Assembly (NCBI GenBank): GCA_010015655.1
Contig: ML976669.1
Coordinates: forward strand, 951,966-1,015,965
Direction of reading: 5' to 3'
Length of the DNA: 64,000 nt
Source: Bimuria novae-zelandiae CBS 107.79
Lineage: Eukaryota > Ascomycota > Dothideomycetes > Pleosporales > Didymosphaeriaceae
The notes below the pieces were generated by a model. The model worked only from the letters and a program-made list of their open reading frames with translations, had not been told where the DNA came from and did not search any database. The position numbers and the translations under genes are program-made. Below are positions 10,585 to 22,290 of this stretch, piece by piece (within the stretch, counting starts at the first letter, position 1; every line of letters begins with the position of its first letter).

Positions 10585-11577
10585 GCCACATGTCTGCTTT
10601 TATCATAAGGATTTGCCAGGTGCTTTGGGAATTGGATATTTTCAGGCTGGAGTGGAACCGGCGTGGGTTGGAAAGACGGACTGGGGCTTTCAGGATCGAG
10701 CTGGTTTGGGTACGACACAACACAACGCGACTGGAGTTGGAGCGAAAACGGATTCGGATACTTGTACATTCTACGAGGCGTTTTCGAGGGCGGTTCGGCG
10801 TTTGTGAGACCGACCGGGTGGGTATGCACGACACGCGAGCATTGCATTGGCGTCTAGATATCGGGCTTTCTGGGCGGTAGATTTGCCGCTTTGTTTTAGC
10901 TGTTCGTATGAATTGAATGGATGACGCAACTAAGTGCGTCGGGTGTGAAATCAACATGGTCTTTGAGTGTGATTGAGTTGCTTGATATGGATCGGTGGTA
11001 GCTCGGAGACTTTGGACTGGGGGATACGAGTACACTGGAAAGGGGTTAGCACTCCATAGCCCGCTTTTTCACTGCAATCTCTAGCGCGGACGAGGAGGCG
11101 AGTTCGACATGTAAAACCGTTCTATAGGACCTGCCACGCGCAGACATTGCGAGCTGCCAAATCTTTAGGTTTGGGAACAGCCACATTGTGATTCGCTCAG
11201 AAGAGCCATGCAGAAGACACTGTCTGGATCATGGTTGGGGGACATCCCGCATCCCGCATCCCGCTGCACACCAAGTCACTCACAAGACAAGCATACAGTG
11301 GACTAAATTCAATATTGTATGAAATTTTTATCAATGTAGCTTTTGTCATCGAACCATATCCTACTGTACCCTATCATGCCATCGCTCAAAAGCGCAAGCT
11401 CAAAACGTCGCAGACATATTTCCCGCCCACGTCGCGCATAGAACTCGCAGGCTTGAATCGTACATCATACCCCATAACGCCATGAAAATGCAACACCTAA
11501 TTGCAAATGCCAGACCCTACAAAACGCCTTCGAAATGTGGGAATCAATCCCGACGAGGCCGGGAAGCGGCTCGCCTC
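10585..11577. other. convergent intergenic region
   Basis: About 1 kb between the 3' ends of the kinase gene and RRN3. Several 60-155-codon frames overlap at 10568-11035, but none shows a domain. If the kinase has an additional last exon it would lie near 10645-10860. The rest should hold two 3' UTRs. Confidence 0.35.
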
Positions 11578-13578
11578 CTACGCCGAGCTTGCATCGGTCC
11601 CGTCGTCCAGGTCAAAGCCTTCGGTGGGCGCGGTGGGAAGCCCAACCGTGCTCTCGTCATCATCGTCATCGTCGTCAGCGTCGGTTTCGTCGTCACTCTC
11701 CTCTTCATCCTCCTCGTCATCCTCCCGTGGGATCACCATGCCAGGAATGGGCTTCCACTGGACGTAGTCTCCTTCAATCCACTTCTTGCTCCGCGGGAGC
11801 ACGTACGGGTCGAAGGGGAAGTACGCATCGAGCAGGAACCCCTCCTCGCCTCTCTTCATTGTGAGCGCTGTCTCTCGGGACCCAACGCCAACCATGTTCG
11901 TCAGGCGTATCCGCTTGTTAGTCTCGATGAGCGAGTTGACGTACATGAAGCGGAGGTGGTGTGCAATACGCGCGAACTGTTGGACGATAGTCGGTGCGCA
12001 GATCTTGAGTGGGTTGAGCTTAGAGAAGACATTTTTTTGTAGGGTCTTGTTAACTTCCTTGTACCACTTGAAGTCGCCTTCGTGGTAGACGATGTCGTGG
12101 TCGGTCGGCGCCCGTCCGTCGGCAGTTTCGATCAGGTCGCGCCAACGAAAACAAAATGCGTACAGGAGGGCCTGCGAGATAGCGTAATATGTACCGTAGC
12201 GACGCAGATCAGGACCCTTGCAATTCGGCTCCAACTGCTTCCGAAGTATCTCGAGCTGCTCGCCTAGAAGTTCGAACACGTCGCAGACGGTTTGTCGGGG
12301 TACGTGCGCACCACGGGCGATGAACGACGCGAGATAGGCGGCGGCTGCAACGCGAAGGATCTGCGGCCGGCTTTGATCGAAGGCTAGTTGCGTGCATTGG
12401 ACAGCAAAACGATCGATCAGATCAGGTGTCATCTGGCTGAAGTGAAAGAGGAGGAACTGCGTGTGCCGAGATCGGTAGGTCGGTAGGATGATGTTTGAGA
12501 ACTGTGAGAGTAGGCTCTCGTATGCTTCATCGATCTCGTGTAGATCGCCTTTTTGAAAGACGGAATCGTAATGTTGGAAGAGGAGAAACATGATGTTATC
12601 TAATTTAGTGACCGACTCTTTGATCTCTTTTAGACGGCGTTCGTCATCGTCCAGGCTTTCCTCGCTCGAAACTGACTCGTTGTCGCTCTCGTCGTCTTCA
12701 TCGTCGAGTTCGCGAGCATAGTCCTCAATAAGCTGGTCTTCCAGGTCATCGTCCAATTCCTCCATGTCAACCTGGATCTGCACATCGATCTTCACGAGCT
12801 TATCCATGATGAGTGATAATATGGCCCTCTTAAGCTCGGGACAGTATTCGGTAACTTTGAGTATGTTGTTGATGTATTGTATGTGCGCTTTTGAGGTATC
12901 GGTCGAGAAGGGGAAATTCGAGCTCAGAAGAGGCTGGAGATAAGTGGCCGTCATGGAACCTTGCCGCAAGAGGAAGCGTAGAGTATCGTGCACTCGACTC
13001 TGTAACTGTGCGCGCGGAATAGCGGGGTCGTCCTCTTGCCGCATTCTAGGCGACGGCGGCTCCACAAACATGCCCACCAGCATACCAAGGACCGTGGAGG
13101 TGAATCCAGGATACAGAGACAGTAAAGATCGAAGAAACCGTCTGTAGGAGTGTACGAAATCCTGATTCCTTGCTGCCCAGTGACAGTCAAGCACGGCATG
13201 TACTAGTCCACGACAGCCGTCAAGGCGGGTAACATTTTGCGTGAGGGCCACGACGTATTTCTCGAGTAGGCCGCTCAGTGGAGCATCAGTTGCAGTTGGT
13301 TTTGTCGTGAATAAGCTCCGTAGAACGTCGTATGCAGTCGCGTCACCAGCAGCATGTTTTTCCAACGCACGATGGACTTCTTCCAATACCAGCTCTTGGC
13401 TTTTCTCGTTCGGGTCTGCGAGGATATGAATATCGTGATTGAGATCGAATGCGACTCGGCGACGTTTCGCTTGGCTCGAGAGCTGCTGCTTGGAATCGGT
13501 TTGTTTGCGCTTGAGGCTGCTGCCAACGCTAGGGTCGACACTGCCGGAAGTTTGATGGGTGACGGCGAGTGACACCAT
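11578..13578 (-). CDS. RRN3: RNA polymerase I transcription initiation factor Rrn3 (TIF-IA)
   Basis: A single-exon gene of 666 residues, matching the usual size of Rrn3. Rrn3 bridges RNA polymerase I and the core factor at rDNA promoters and controls rRNA synthesis in the nucleolus. Features: a basic leader with a KRRRVAFDL element; helical-repeat body with YVVALTQNVTRLDG, FVHSYRRFLRSLLSLYPGF and MFLLFQHYD; an acidic Ser-rich loop (SDNESVSSEESLDDDE, about residues 295-315), typical of the phosphorylated loop of the family; then THFLLFHFSQ-like and LDAYFPFDPYVLPRSKKWI, a family hallmark. The tail is strongly acidic (DADDDDDDDES). Start at the first ATG; no intron is needed. Confidence 0.95.
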   Translation of the reverse strand: MVSLAVTHQTSGSVDPSVGSSLKRKQTDSKQQLSSQAKRRRVAFDLNHDIHILADPNEKSQELVLEEVHRALEKHAAGDATAYDVLRSLFTTKPTATDAPLSGLLEKYVVALTQNVTRLDGCRGLVHAVLDCHWAARNQDFVHSYRRFLRSLLSLYPGFTSTVLGMLVGMFVEPPSPRMRQEDDPAIPRAQLQSRVHDTLRFLLRQGSMTATYLQPLLSSNFPFSTDTSKAHIQYINNILKVTEYCPELKRAILSLIMDKLVKIDVQIQVDMEELDDDLEDQLIEDYARELDDEDDESDNESVSSEESLDDDERRLKEIKESVTKLDNIMFLLFQHYDSVFQKGDLHEIDEAYESLLSQFSNIILPTYRSRHTQFLLFHFSQMTPDLIDRFAVQCTQLAFDQSRPQILRVAAAAYLASFIARGAHVPRQTVCDVFELLGEQLEILRKQLEPNCKGPDLRRYGTYYAISQALLYAFCFRWRDLIETADGRAPTDHDIVYHEGDFKWYKEVNKTLQKNVFSKLNPLKICAPTIVQQFARIAHHLRFMYVNSLIETNKRIRLTNMVGVGSRETALTMKRGEEGFLLDAYFPFDPYVLPRSKKWIEGDYVQWKPIPGMVIPREDDEEDEEESDDETDADDDDDDDESTVGLPTAPTEGFDLDDGTDASSA

Positions 13579-14476
13579 GATAAAGGTTAAAGGTAGAAGA
13601 CCGAGTGCTACATCGAAGCAGGAGGACAGCTTGCGAGGTTATAGCAAAGGCGGGGCGGGTGGGTGGACCGTAAAAATCTCGCAAGACGGTGAAAGATGTC
13701 AGCGGGGATCGGCTCGCGTGTGCGCCTTGGCGACGATTTTTAAGGTTATGAGCTGTGCATTCTTCATCACGTGCACGCGCGCTAGCGCCGAATAGCGACA
13801 CGCGAATCCGAAAAATGTGATTCTGAGAATGTCCACTGTCTCGCCTTGAAGCGTCTAGCCTACTACAATATACATACAGTACTTGAGACTTTATGTCGCA
13901 ATGCCAGTGCAATCAAAACACTCCGTTCGACACCCCTGCACGGTCCTGTGAATGTGACCATTAGAACAAACCTCGTACCGAAGCTGTTTCTGTTTTTGAG
14001 AAAGAGAAAGAGAAATTCTTCGTTCCTCAAAACTAGCAATACAGCTAGTGAACAGCCCGACTGAACGTTGTCAATCATCAACTGTGTGCTCTTCTTATAC
14101 AACATATCACAGTACCTAACTCTCCGTGAGTACTCCAAGGGGAACAAGTTGGTGTCCACCCTCCCAGACGAAAGTTATATATGCAACATGCAAAACACAC
14201 TGGCAGTAGGGGGTAGTAGTATGCGTTCTGAACTTGCCTCGAGAGACATATGGAGATTTGATATTGTTATTGAGTTAATCCATGTTATTTTGTGCGCAAG
14301 TGTCTTTCCCTTCCACGGTAGACTTCTTAGTTGCAAGTTGACAAGTCCATAGACGATTTGTGACGTGATATTGCGGACCAATATCCTGGCTACTCGGCGA
14401 CCCTGTATGCTCTTTTTCGGGTTTTTGCTGCACCAGACCACATGGTGTTTAACCACGGACGAGGGATGTAGGATGC
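13579..14476. other. intergenic, no gene seen
   Basis: About 0.9 kb between the RRN3 start and the cyclophilin stop, both on the minus strand. It should hold the RRN3 promoter (right of 13578) and the cyclophilin 3' UTR. An A/G-rich run of GAAAGAG words occurs near 14000. Short frames here have no recognisable domain. Confidence 0.4.
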
Positions 14477-15296
14477 TCACATCTCTCCACACTGTGCGAT
14501 GACAACATCTTGTAGCGGCCTACTGTCCGATTGGGTGACTCGTGTGTTCTCGATCTTGGTCACGACATCTATGCCGTCTATGACTCTGCCGAAGACAACG
14601 TGCTTGCCGTTCAAGTGAGGTGTGCCGGTAGGAGAGGTGATGATGAAGAACTGGCATCCGTTGGTGTTGGGACCAGAGTTCTTTAACCGTCAGTAAGATT
14701 TTTTTGAAGTGACTAAGACGACGTACAGCCATAGATAGCAGACCGGGGCCATCGTGCTTTAAGTTGAAGTTCTCATCGGCGAACTTCTCCGTGCCGAATA
14801 TTGTTCTTGATCCGGTGCCGTTGCCATTGATGAAGTCACCTCCCTGGATCATGAATCCTTTGATCTGTACCAGTCAATCCATGTCACACTTATGATCCGA
14901 GGAAGCGGGAAGTCTTCAAGAGCCATATTGCAATGCCAAAACACCCGGGTCCTTCGTTCGTATTCACCTACCACGCGATGGAATTTGCATCCTTTGTAGC
15001 CTTGGGGTTGGCCACGGTTGTTCTTGGTCTCTCCAGTGCAGAATTGGCGGAAGTTCTCCGCAGTCCTTGGGACCACATCCTTGAACAACTCCATCTTTAT
15101 GCGACCCAGCTTCTCACCTGCTCTCCATCTTAGCTACAGTCATAACGGCCACCACATATAATGCGCGGCACGACAAAACGATGACTCAGATAACACTGAG
15201 AGGTCGACAACGACATCTGTAAAGAGCTGCATACGGCATACCTCCTAGGGTGATGTCAAAGAACACGACAGGGTTGGGGTCAGTGGACTCGGCCAT
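14477..15296 (-). CDS. cyclophilin H-type peptidyl-prolyl cis-trans isomerase
   Basis: Four exons (15242-15296, 14972-15117, 14727-14864, 14477-14680) with introns of 121, 107 and 46 bp join in phase to 180 residues, the length of cyclophilin H. It catalyses cis-trans isomerisation of X-Pro bonds; the H-type works with the U4/U6-U5 tri-snRNP during splicing. Motifs in order: [44 protein letters not shown] (catalytic Arg region), [37 protein letters not shown] and [10 protein letters not shown]. The short acidic leader MAESTDPNP and the NNRGQP insertion fit the H subfamily rather than cytosolic cyclophilin A. The stop follows VVIAQCGEM. Confidence 0.93.
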
Positions 15297-16605
15297 CACT
15301 GGGCAGTACACCTTCTGCAGGGCTCCTGATGGGTGCAAGCGGATGACGTTAGACGAAGTTTTGGCGAAATCGGAGTTTCGCAGAGGGATGCGAAGAATAC
15401 GGGCACGCGGTCGAGGGCCTGGATAGTGCCACAAAAGCAGGTATTCGAAGTCACCTGCTACTGCAAGGCACTTGAAGCGGGAGCGATCGTCTGTCGGGGT
15501 GAACGTCGAACGGGGCAGATAGCGCGGAATGGTGCCAACCTTGGAAAGCTTGGAAAGTCAAGCGGAGGGTGAAAGCTCGCTAATGCTCTTAGCGCTTGGT
15601 GGCATGAATACAACCATCGAGCGAGCGGGAAAAGCACGCGCCGTGTCTCACAAGTTAGTGGATGCAGGCAACAATGCGGTTGGCATGCGCATTGTGGTAC
15701 TCTACAAAGAACGAGCTGGCGGAGAACAAGCTGCCCAAAATCATTGTAACACAATACAATAGGTTCGGTATCGCGTTAGGCGGATGCTATCCAAACAGGC
15801 GTCCAGGGTGCTGAGACAAGAAGGGGCGACCCCGGCGATCGTGGCTGCCGCAAATTTCAAGAGTTGGCAGGCGCCGCCCGACAGCTGTGCAGAACGACGC
15901 AGTTGGACTTCAGGAGCGGTCGCCGGACATCTGTCAGTAGAGCAGGGCTGGTTGGGTTCACAGCCGCCATTGCCACGATTCGTTGACTTCACCACTACAT
16001 TCACTCGGCAGGTCTGCGGGAATTGTCATCAAGCAATCAACCGAGCCACTCCTCAATCGAGCTTGGCGCCCATCCCGGCTACGCAACAATCCTCCCGTGA
16101 GGTCCTTTGTCCCTCTCCCGCCAGCCTCCAGCCACGACAAGAACGAGGTCATCATATCGCTACCGACCGTCTGCATCCCGTACAGAGGGTATGGCATGCG
16201 TAGTGGTCCGACACCACCACTGAGTCCTGTTGTCGCTATCGACCCTCCTACAGTCCGGCGGCGCAACCGCGTGAGCCCGGCACCCGGCCCAGCTGCTACC
16301 CTCAGCCCTGCCCGCTGCTCAGGCCGATCGTTGCCCGCGTTTTCTTCGCATACACGTGGACGTCATTCGAGATACACATCGACTGCATTTTTGCGCGATT
16401 GACCAGTCACGCATTCGCCTCTCGACGTCGCCGTCGGTGCCACATAGGACAAAGCACCGTCTCCCGCACCCGTAAGCGACTCCACGGCGCCCCATCCGAG
16501 ATCCCACGATCTCGGTCTCACTCTGTAAATAGCACACCTGGCGACTGTCCGTCATTTGGGTTTAATTCTCGGTCGTTGTAAACATATGAACGGCTGCATA
16601 CAGCA
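15297..16605. promoter_or_regulatory. divergent intergenic region
   Basis: A 1.3-kb spacer between divergent starts of the cyclophilin gene and the RING gene. It is unusually open, with frames up to 139 codons at 15784-16203 and 15983-16402, but these overlap each other in different frames and antisense, and none has a domain. It probably holds long 5' UTRs and two promoters. Confidence 0.4.
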
Positions 16606-17990
16606 ATGTCTTCCACTACATCAGCTGGGCCCACTCAGACAGGTGGCGGAGGTGGAGGCGGAGGTGGAGGCGGCGGTGGAGGTGGGCCTACCAGCTCGCC
16701 TTTGCTCTTCTTCGTCGCACTCGGCTTTGGTGTCGTCTTCACTAATCTTTGGTACGCCTCATTGATACTGATTGTTCTGGAAGGTCTCCCCTAACATACC
16801 TTAGGATCATCGTGGGTGTCAAGTACTGCTTTCGCTACAATCAACGCAACCGCGCTGCACGAGCCGCCGCCGATGGAGAGCCTATCGATCTTACCGCCAT
16901 GCCACGGCCGCACAGGAGGCGAAGAGAAAAGAAGTTAATGACAATGGATGAGGTCAACGAGCGTTTTCCGCTGCAGAAGTACAAGCAATGGAAGGCCAGT
17001 CGTGAAAATGAAGGACTACCAGCATCTGGCGGAATCGCAACCGCACCACAGAGTCGCGCGAATAGTGTCAAGGATGTAGAGGGTGTTGTGGCTCCTGTGG
17101 AGGAGGGCGCATCAAGTCCGAAGCCTACCACTGCGCTCAGCATGGCCCAAGATGCTCACACTGCTACAAGCGCCTCGTTGCAGAAAGAGGCCGGTTCGCC
17201 ACGTACAAGTCTAGCCCTAGGTGCAGATAAGGATATGGGAGGCGAGAAGAAGGAGCCAACTGAAAAGACTGTAGAACTGTCGAAGACGGAGACTGCCTTG
17301 AGCCATTACGAACCGGGGAAATCTTCGCAAGCCCACGAGCACGACGGCGACGATTCAGACGACGATGATCCCATTCGGACAGCGGCTGCACCCGAGCTGT
17401 TGGCAGAGCCTGGCGACACCTGCGCCATTTGTCTGGACAGCCTTGAAGATCTTGACGACGTTCGGGGTCTGACGTGCGGCCATGCTTTCCATGCGAGCTG
17501 CGTTGATCCGTGGCTCACTAGCCGCCGTGCTTGCTGCCCGCTCTGCAAGGCCGACTACTACGTTCCCAAGCCTCGCCCTGAAGGCGAGGCTCAGGAGCAA
17601 GCATCTTCCGGTCGCCGTTCGAATGCAACTGGTCTAAGATCTCCCACTACTCCTCCAGCCACTTGGAACCCGCGTGGCAACCCATTCTCTCGATCGCGTG
17701 CTGCAGCCATGTCCAACCCCACTCGACAGGACAGCAATAATAACAGTCGACAAGGTGCTTCTGCGATTAGGTTCAGTGCGTTCAATCGTCCTGGCCGCCG
17801 GGAACGTTCAACCGCTCCCGAGGCCTCTACGCAAGCTTCTCAACCTCAGCATACTTCAGGCTGGAGAGCACGACTCGGAAGGCCAAACGCACCAAGCATG
17901 CCAAGTTGGTTCGGGCGCAATCGGAGTGCTAACAACGACACTGGGGGCAGCGAACCTACCCCGGGCCAGCTTGAAGCTGGCAGTCGGTAG
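16606..17990 (+). CDS. membrane-anchored RING-H2 finger protein (putative E3 ubiquitin ligase)
   Basis: Exons 16606-16751 and 16805-17990 (53-bp intron within the membrane segment) give 443 residues. Layout: a lumenal leader with a 15-residue glycine run; one transmembrane helix (LLFFVALGFGVVFTNLWIIV, about residues 32-51); a basic cytosolic stretch (PRPHRRRREKK); a long disordered acidic region; then a C3H2C3 RING-H2 at about residues 258-300. The RING begins CAICLDSL, continues GLTCGHAFHASCVDPWL and ends CCPLCK. The C-terminal 140 residues are Ser/Arg/Asn-rich and disordered. Single-pass RING-H2 proteins generally ubiquitinate membrane or endosomal/vacuolar cargo; substrate and compartment are not visible here. 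Confidence 0.88.
16639..16686 (+). repeat. GGN glycine-codon microsatellite
   Basis: A GGTGGAGGC-type trinucleotide run encodes about 15 consecutive glycines ahead of the transmembrane helix of the RING-H2 protein. Such tracts expand and contract easily, so its length may vary between strains. Confidence 0.8.
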
Positions 17991-18637
17991 TAACCGACCC
18001 TGACCGTTGTAGCTAGCAACTGCTACCCGGGCCTCGATCCTGGTTATTCTACCTATGTTACGCAAATGATGACCTACATATTCCCCTTTCTTAACATGGT
18101 GTTTCTCGCAAGCGCCGACAGCTACGCTACCCCGAAATGCACTGCACCTCGAGCGACACATTTTCCGGTTCGCCTTGCCCTTGAATTTCTCCATAGTTTC
18201 TACTGTATAGTTCGTATTTCCCTACTCTACTTGGGGCACATCATTCGGTGGGATCTTGGTTCTCCTTTTAGGGAGCCGTGGGCTTTGGCTACATCATATC
18301 CCGATAGGATTCTCTGGACGCGAGAACGATTGTAGATGGGAGGATTTTCTCGGCATAGTTACTCGTACTAGTGAGTCGTAAGGTCATGTGGGCATTGTAT
18401 ATGATGAGCTCAAATATGAATTCTGTGGCGTATATATTGTGTGTTTCCTTTCGTTCGTTTGGTATCGGGTTGTTGCGTGGAAAGTGACGTCGTGAGAGCA
18501 GCGGTTCTCCTTCACTCGCGTTTCTCTCACCTCGCTAGCGTGCCGTCTACTTAGGGCGACCAAATAACAACCCGTCTCTCGCCTTCGTCTTTGTTTCTTG
18601 CTCTCCACCACTGTCACCCTTGTGTCAAGCCAACATC
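17991..18637. other. intergenic, nothing recognised
   Basis: About 650 bp between the RING gene stop and the first 2EXR-like gene. It holds a 3' UTR and a promoter by position. No repeat or conserved site was identified. Confidence 0.35.
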
Positions 18638-19586
18638 ATGGACGACCCTCCGCCGGACATACATGCGGGTACGCAGTTCGAAGCGGACGACGCGGCTATC
18701 GAAGGTGAGTTGACCCGCATGCCTTGCCGGTGTGTATTTACTGACATGAAGCAGCGACAGATGCCTCTGACAATCCGACGACGACCCATGAAGTCAGATT
18801 CTTGGAGAACGGTCTACTCGACCTACGTGAGACGCCGACGCACCTCGTCCAGATGTACGTATTCTACTTGCGTGGGCACCACGCGAAGTGCAGGCTTGTC
18901 CTTTATTGTCTTCAACGACCTAAACATATCATGCGAGGTAGCTGACACAGTATAATGTCCAGCGTAATGCTGCTGAGTCACCTCTTCTACGCCTCCCACC
19001 GGAGCTACGCGCTCGGATATTCATGTTCGCGCAAGAAGGAGGGATTGAGGTTAAGTCCGGCCATGGCGTCTGGGTAAGTTACTGTTCACTTAGGAAGTCA
19101 AGGGCGAGAAGTTAACGGTGTGTCAATCTTGAAGGTTAAGAGCAAGGATCAACAGGGTGTTAATCATATGATATCGGAAATGTTGTTGCCTGTGCACGCC
19201 ATGATATCACCATTCGAATTGTCTCTGGTATGCCGCCAAATCTTTGCCGAGACAGCTTCGATAGGGTAGGCAAGATCACCACTGTACCTGCAAGCTCACT
19301 ACTAATCTAAATAATTATACACAGGTATGTTTCCGCTGTGGCAGCGCTGGCAAAAGCCTATCTCGCCATCATGCTACGCATCACCGCCCTGGGTGGGTGC
19401 ATGAAATTCCGCAAGAGCGACTTCCCCTTGTACACCCATCTTCATCTACACGGTTATTATGATGTACGACCCCTCACTCTGGTGTGCTATCTCAAGGAAG
19501 GCGTCAACTTGGCAAGTGCTGTGCCTGAGCCCGAGCACAGCAAGTACCCAGGTCGGAGCCCCTCGCAGTGGCTTGAGCTATTGTAA
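18638..19586 (+). CDS. 2EXR/F-box-like family protein, paralogue 1
   Basis: Five exons (18638-18704, 18755-18858, 18963-19073, 19135-19265, 19325-19586) join in phase to 224 residues. The key segment SPLLRLPPELRARIFMFA is the F-box-like/2EXR signature common in expanded fungal families. It is followed by ELSLVCRQIFAETASIG, the second hallmark helix. An upstream motif, RFLENGLLDLRETPTHLV, recurs in paralogue 2 at 21044. Function in these families is unknown; F-box relatives act as ubiquitin-ligase adaptors, but no Skp1 link is shown. The second intron needs a GTATTC donor. The same frame continues after the stop at 19584-19586 into an acidic coding-like tail broken by further stops, so the native protein was probably longer. 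Confidence 0.55.
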
Positions 19587-19865
19587 AACAATGCTCATGA
19601 GATCGAAGGGACCGACGTTCGCGTCACCGTAGACGGTCCGCTCCCACTTGACTACCTGCACTATTATGAGATTGCGGAGGACCCGGGCTTTGCAGACTTT
19701 GAGGACTTTTAGAACTCCGCAGACATCGACTAGGACGATGAGGACTTCGACGAGGACGACTAGTAGGAGGAGGAAGGCTCCGAAGGGAAGTATGAAGAAG
19801 AGAACCAAGATTTGGAGGACAATGGCTACGAGGGAGAATGTCCAGAGTCGGAACACCCCTGAGAA
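19587..19865 (+). pseudogene. decayed acidic tail of the 2EXR-like gene
   Basis: In the same frame as the preceding exon, after TAA at 19584-19586, the sequence reads as EGTDVRVTVDGPLPLDYLHY and then a Glu/Asp-rich tail (ADFEDF, DDEDFDEDD, EENQDLEDNGYEGE). Four in-frame TAG codons lie between about 19709 and 19773, with a final TGA near 19860. The coding character persisting past stops indicates a recent loss of the C-terminus. The stops are compatible with C-to-T change at CAG/CAA codons, as made by RIP, although the surrounding DNA is not generally RIP-like. Confidence 0.5.
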
Positions 19866-20565
19866 GGCCAATTGGCAATATGAATGATGTCGGAAAACAG
19901 AAGAGGGAGTGGTTGAACGGCGGAAGGTATTCGACTTAGGCTCCACGAGATTTCTCCCACCATTCCAGCCCCCGAGGCTCATGCAGCAACCGCAGCATGA
20001 AAGGCTCCGTCTAGTCAGTATGATAGTCTCTCAAGTAGAATCATCAAACTGCATCAGAAGCTCTTTTCAAGACCTGTGTCATCCAGCGCGTGCATATCAT
20101 GGGCGCCTCTTCGCTTTCTGTCTATTGATATCGCGGAAGCTTTGTACTATATAAATGGCGCGGTGGGGATTGCAGTAGGCAATGGATCATATTTGACACA
20201 CGTTTTACTTTGGCCCGAGCATGTACATTGCTGCTGCTATTATTGACTAAATTTCTTCCCATGCTGTACGTTTGAAGCATTTATATTTGGATGTTTGCTA
20301 TGCTGTTTGTTGTATCTAGTTGTATAGAATAAGAACCGCAGGAAGTTCAGACGGAGAAGATTTTGTACATGGAAAATATGCCAGTCTTTTAATAATCCTA
20401 AAAGATCGCAGGTATGCCTACTCAAATATATGTATCTGAGAGGGGTACCGGCTGGTCCGGGTCCCAGGACCCGAGGGTATTTTTGTGTGAAGGCACCAAA
20501 GCCATCAACATGAAAGTCAAAAAAACCCTTAACAGATCATCTGTCGTATCGACGGCTGACCTGAA

Positions 20566-20658
20566 TTTCATACTCGAAGTGAATTTGCTGTCACTTGTCT
20601 ATGTTCTTAACTATGAACCACATTGTGATGACTTCGCGCGTACCCTTCGAGTATGAAA
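20566..20658. repeat. short inverted repeat
   Basis: TTTCATACTCGAAG at 20566-20579 is matched exactly by its reverse complement at 20645-20658, with a 65-bp spacer. It lies in non-coding DNA between two 2EXR-like paralogues and could be a small MITE relic or a hairpin. Confidence 0.45.
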
Positions 20659-21043
20659 ATTAGCAAAACAATGGCTTTCATCGAAGCTCTTGAGGGCTGT
20701 TTTCGACTTTCATGTTGGTTATGCACGTACCCTCGCATGCGGCGGACCCGAATTCCCCAATCTCAGATCTTCTATATAGCCCTAACTCCACTTCGCACAT
20801 ATGGATCACTCACACACTATCGAATTCTCTTTCTGGACAACCTTGATATCGAGGGTCACCTGTAAATTCCAGTTCCTGGTTTCCTTCCTAAAACGACACA
20901 CACTTCAGCCATACAAGCCGACGCCATTGACCAAGCCGGCGTCGACTTTCCCCCGACATAACCTAGTATCTCATATCTAGGAATAACACCGAGAACCTAC
21001 GAACACAGCTCTGAGTCACTGCCGTTTCTTCTAGCCGCGATAT

Positions 21044-21864
21044 ATGGATGCCGTTGTTATGCACAAGCTTTCTGAGGTCCGGCTCCTTGCGAACAGTACG
21101 CTTGACTTGGGCGAGACGCCGACGCACTTGGTGGAATCGCAAAACGCAACGCAACCGAGTCTGTACTCCTATGCTTACCCCCTAAGGTTAGGGTTGTGAT
21201 CTTCCGCTTCGCATTGAGTGTATACACAATCAATGTACGAAGCTTCCGTGGCATGTGCACCGACAACGACTGCCCGTGCCACGACCCACCATTCACTGGA
21301 CAGTACTCAGACGGCAGCTACAACCACCCCTCCGAAATGCCATTCCACCTAACACGCGTATGCCATCAGGTGTATGCTGAGACGGCTACATTTGGATTCC
21401 GTCTGAACACTTTTTCCTTCGAACACGCGTTCTCCCTCGACCGCTCATACGACTACTCGCTGCTCTCATATGCATGGAAATGGCAGTTGCGTCTTCCAGC
21501 CGCTCACATTGCTGCCATCACTCGAATCGCTATCCCCGCAAAGTGGTACTCACTTCAAGTTTCTTTGGAGACATTTGGGGGTGCTATCGTGCATCGTCTC
21601 AAGGGCATGTTTCCATTACTGAAACACCTGCGCCTTTGCAAGGAATACAAGATAGCTATACTCACTGCATGTCACCTCAAGCGCAAAATTGGGCCTCCGG
21701 CAGTTGGATGGCGATTCCATATCGAGAATATATACGATCGGTATCGTGGGTGGACGGAAGAGCAGTTTAGTGTACTGCTTCGGGAGATGGTTCGGATTAG
21801 GGAGGGTGAGGGCATTGTGGTTACCACCGAGAAGGCTCCGAAGGACCTGGTCAAGTTCAGTTGA
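21044..21864 (+). pseudogene. 2EXR/F-box-like family, paralogue 2, frameshifted
   Basis: The frame opens at ATG 21044 and shows RLLANSTLDLGETPTHLVES, clearly related to paralogue 1. It then loses phase near 21175: PPKVRVVIFRFALSVY, the 2EXR/F-box-like segment, continues in another frame, which is open for 222 codons from 21196 to 21864. That part contains MPFHLTRVCHQVYAETATF and MFPLLKHLRLCKEYKI. A missed intron cannot explain the shift, since no GT-AG pair is obvious there, so it is called a pseudogene. A downstream start at 21196 could still give a truncated protein. Confidence 0.55.
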
Positions 21865-22290
21865 GGAAGGCGACAGTGAACTACTAGGTTAGTATGCGGC
21901 ATCCTAGAAGAACATCTAGGCATGAGAAATTTTGCGAGTTACTCGGGTTAGGCTGTAGGAGGATATCCCAAGAACATGATTGCGGTATGCGGCATATTTA
22001 GCTTAAGTTTTCCACCCTGGCCCGTCTGCTTTCGGACCTGCAGATGATGCGGGAGTAGCAATAAGCGATCAGATTTTGTACAGCAATGGATTCACTTTGG
22101 TTGCAGTTGACCATTCTCACTTAGTCTAAGCATCATTTGCTGCTCTGCAAATATCAGTTTTTAGGCCTATCGCACCCCAGCTTCGATAGATTCCGTGATT
22201 GATGCATTTGGTAAACTGCGAAAAGAAACACCCCATTTCTAGATTACATCTCAGGTCCACAATTCTTATTTCTTCCTTTACTTATTCCCG
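21865..22290. other. spacer between paralogues 2 and 3
   Basis: About 425 bp with no gene or recognisable repeat. Confidence 0.35.

Noticed and set aside
10590..10880. 96-codon frame after the kinase as a separate gene
   Set aside because: Three overlapping frames in the same place, no domain; at best part of a last kinase exon or 3' UTR.
15784..16402. Two 139-codon plus-strand frames between the cyclophilin and RING genes
   Set aside because: They overlap each other in different phases and a 102-codon antisense frame; none shows a domain or plausible exon partner.
20458..20473. CGGGTCCCAGGACCCG palindrome as a regulatory operator
   Set aside because: A single 7-bp-stem palindrome with no gene next to it; too weak to assign a role.
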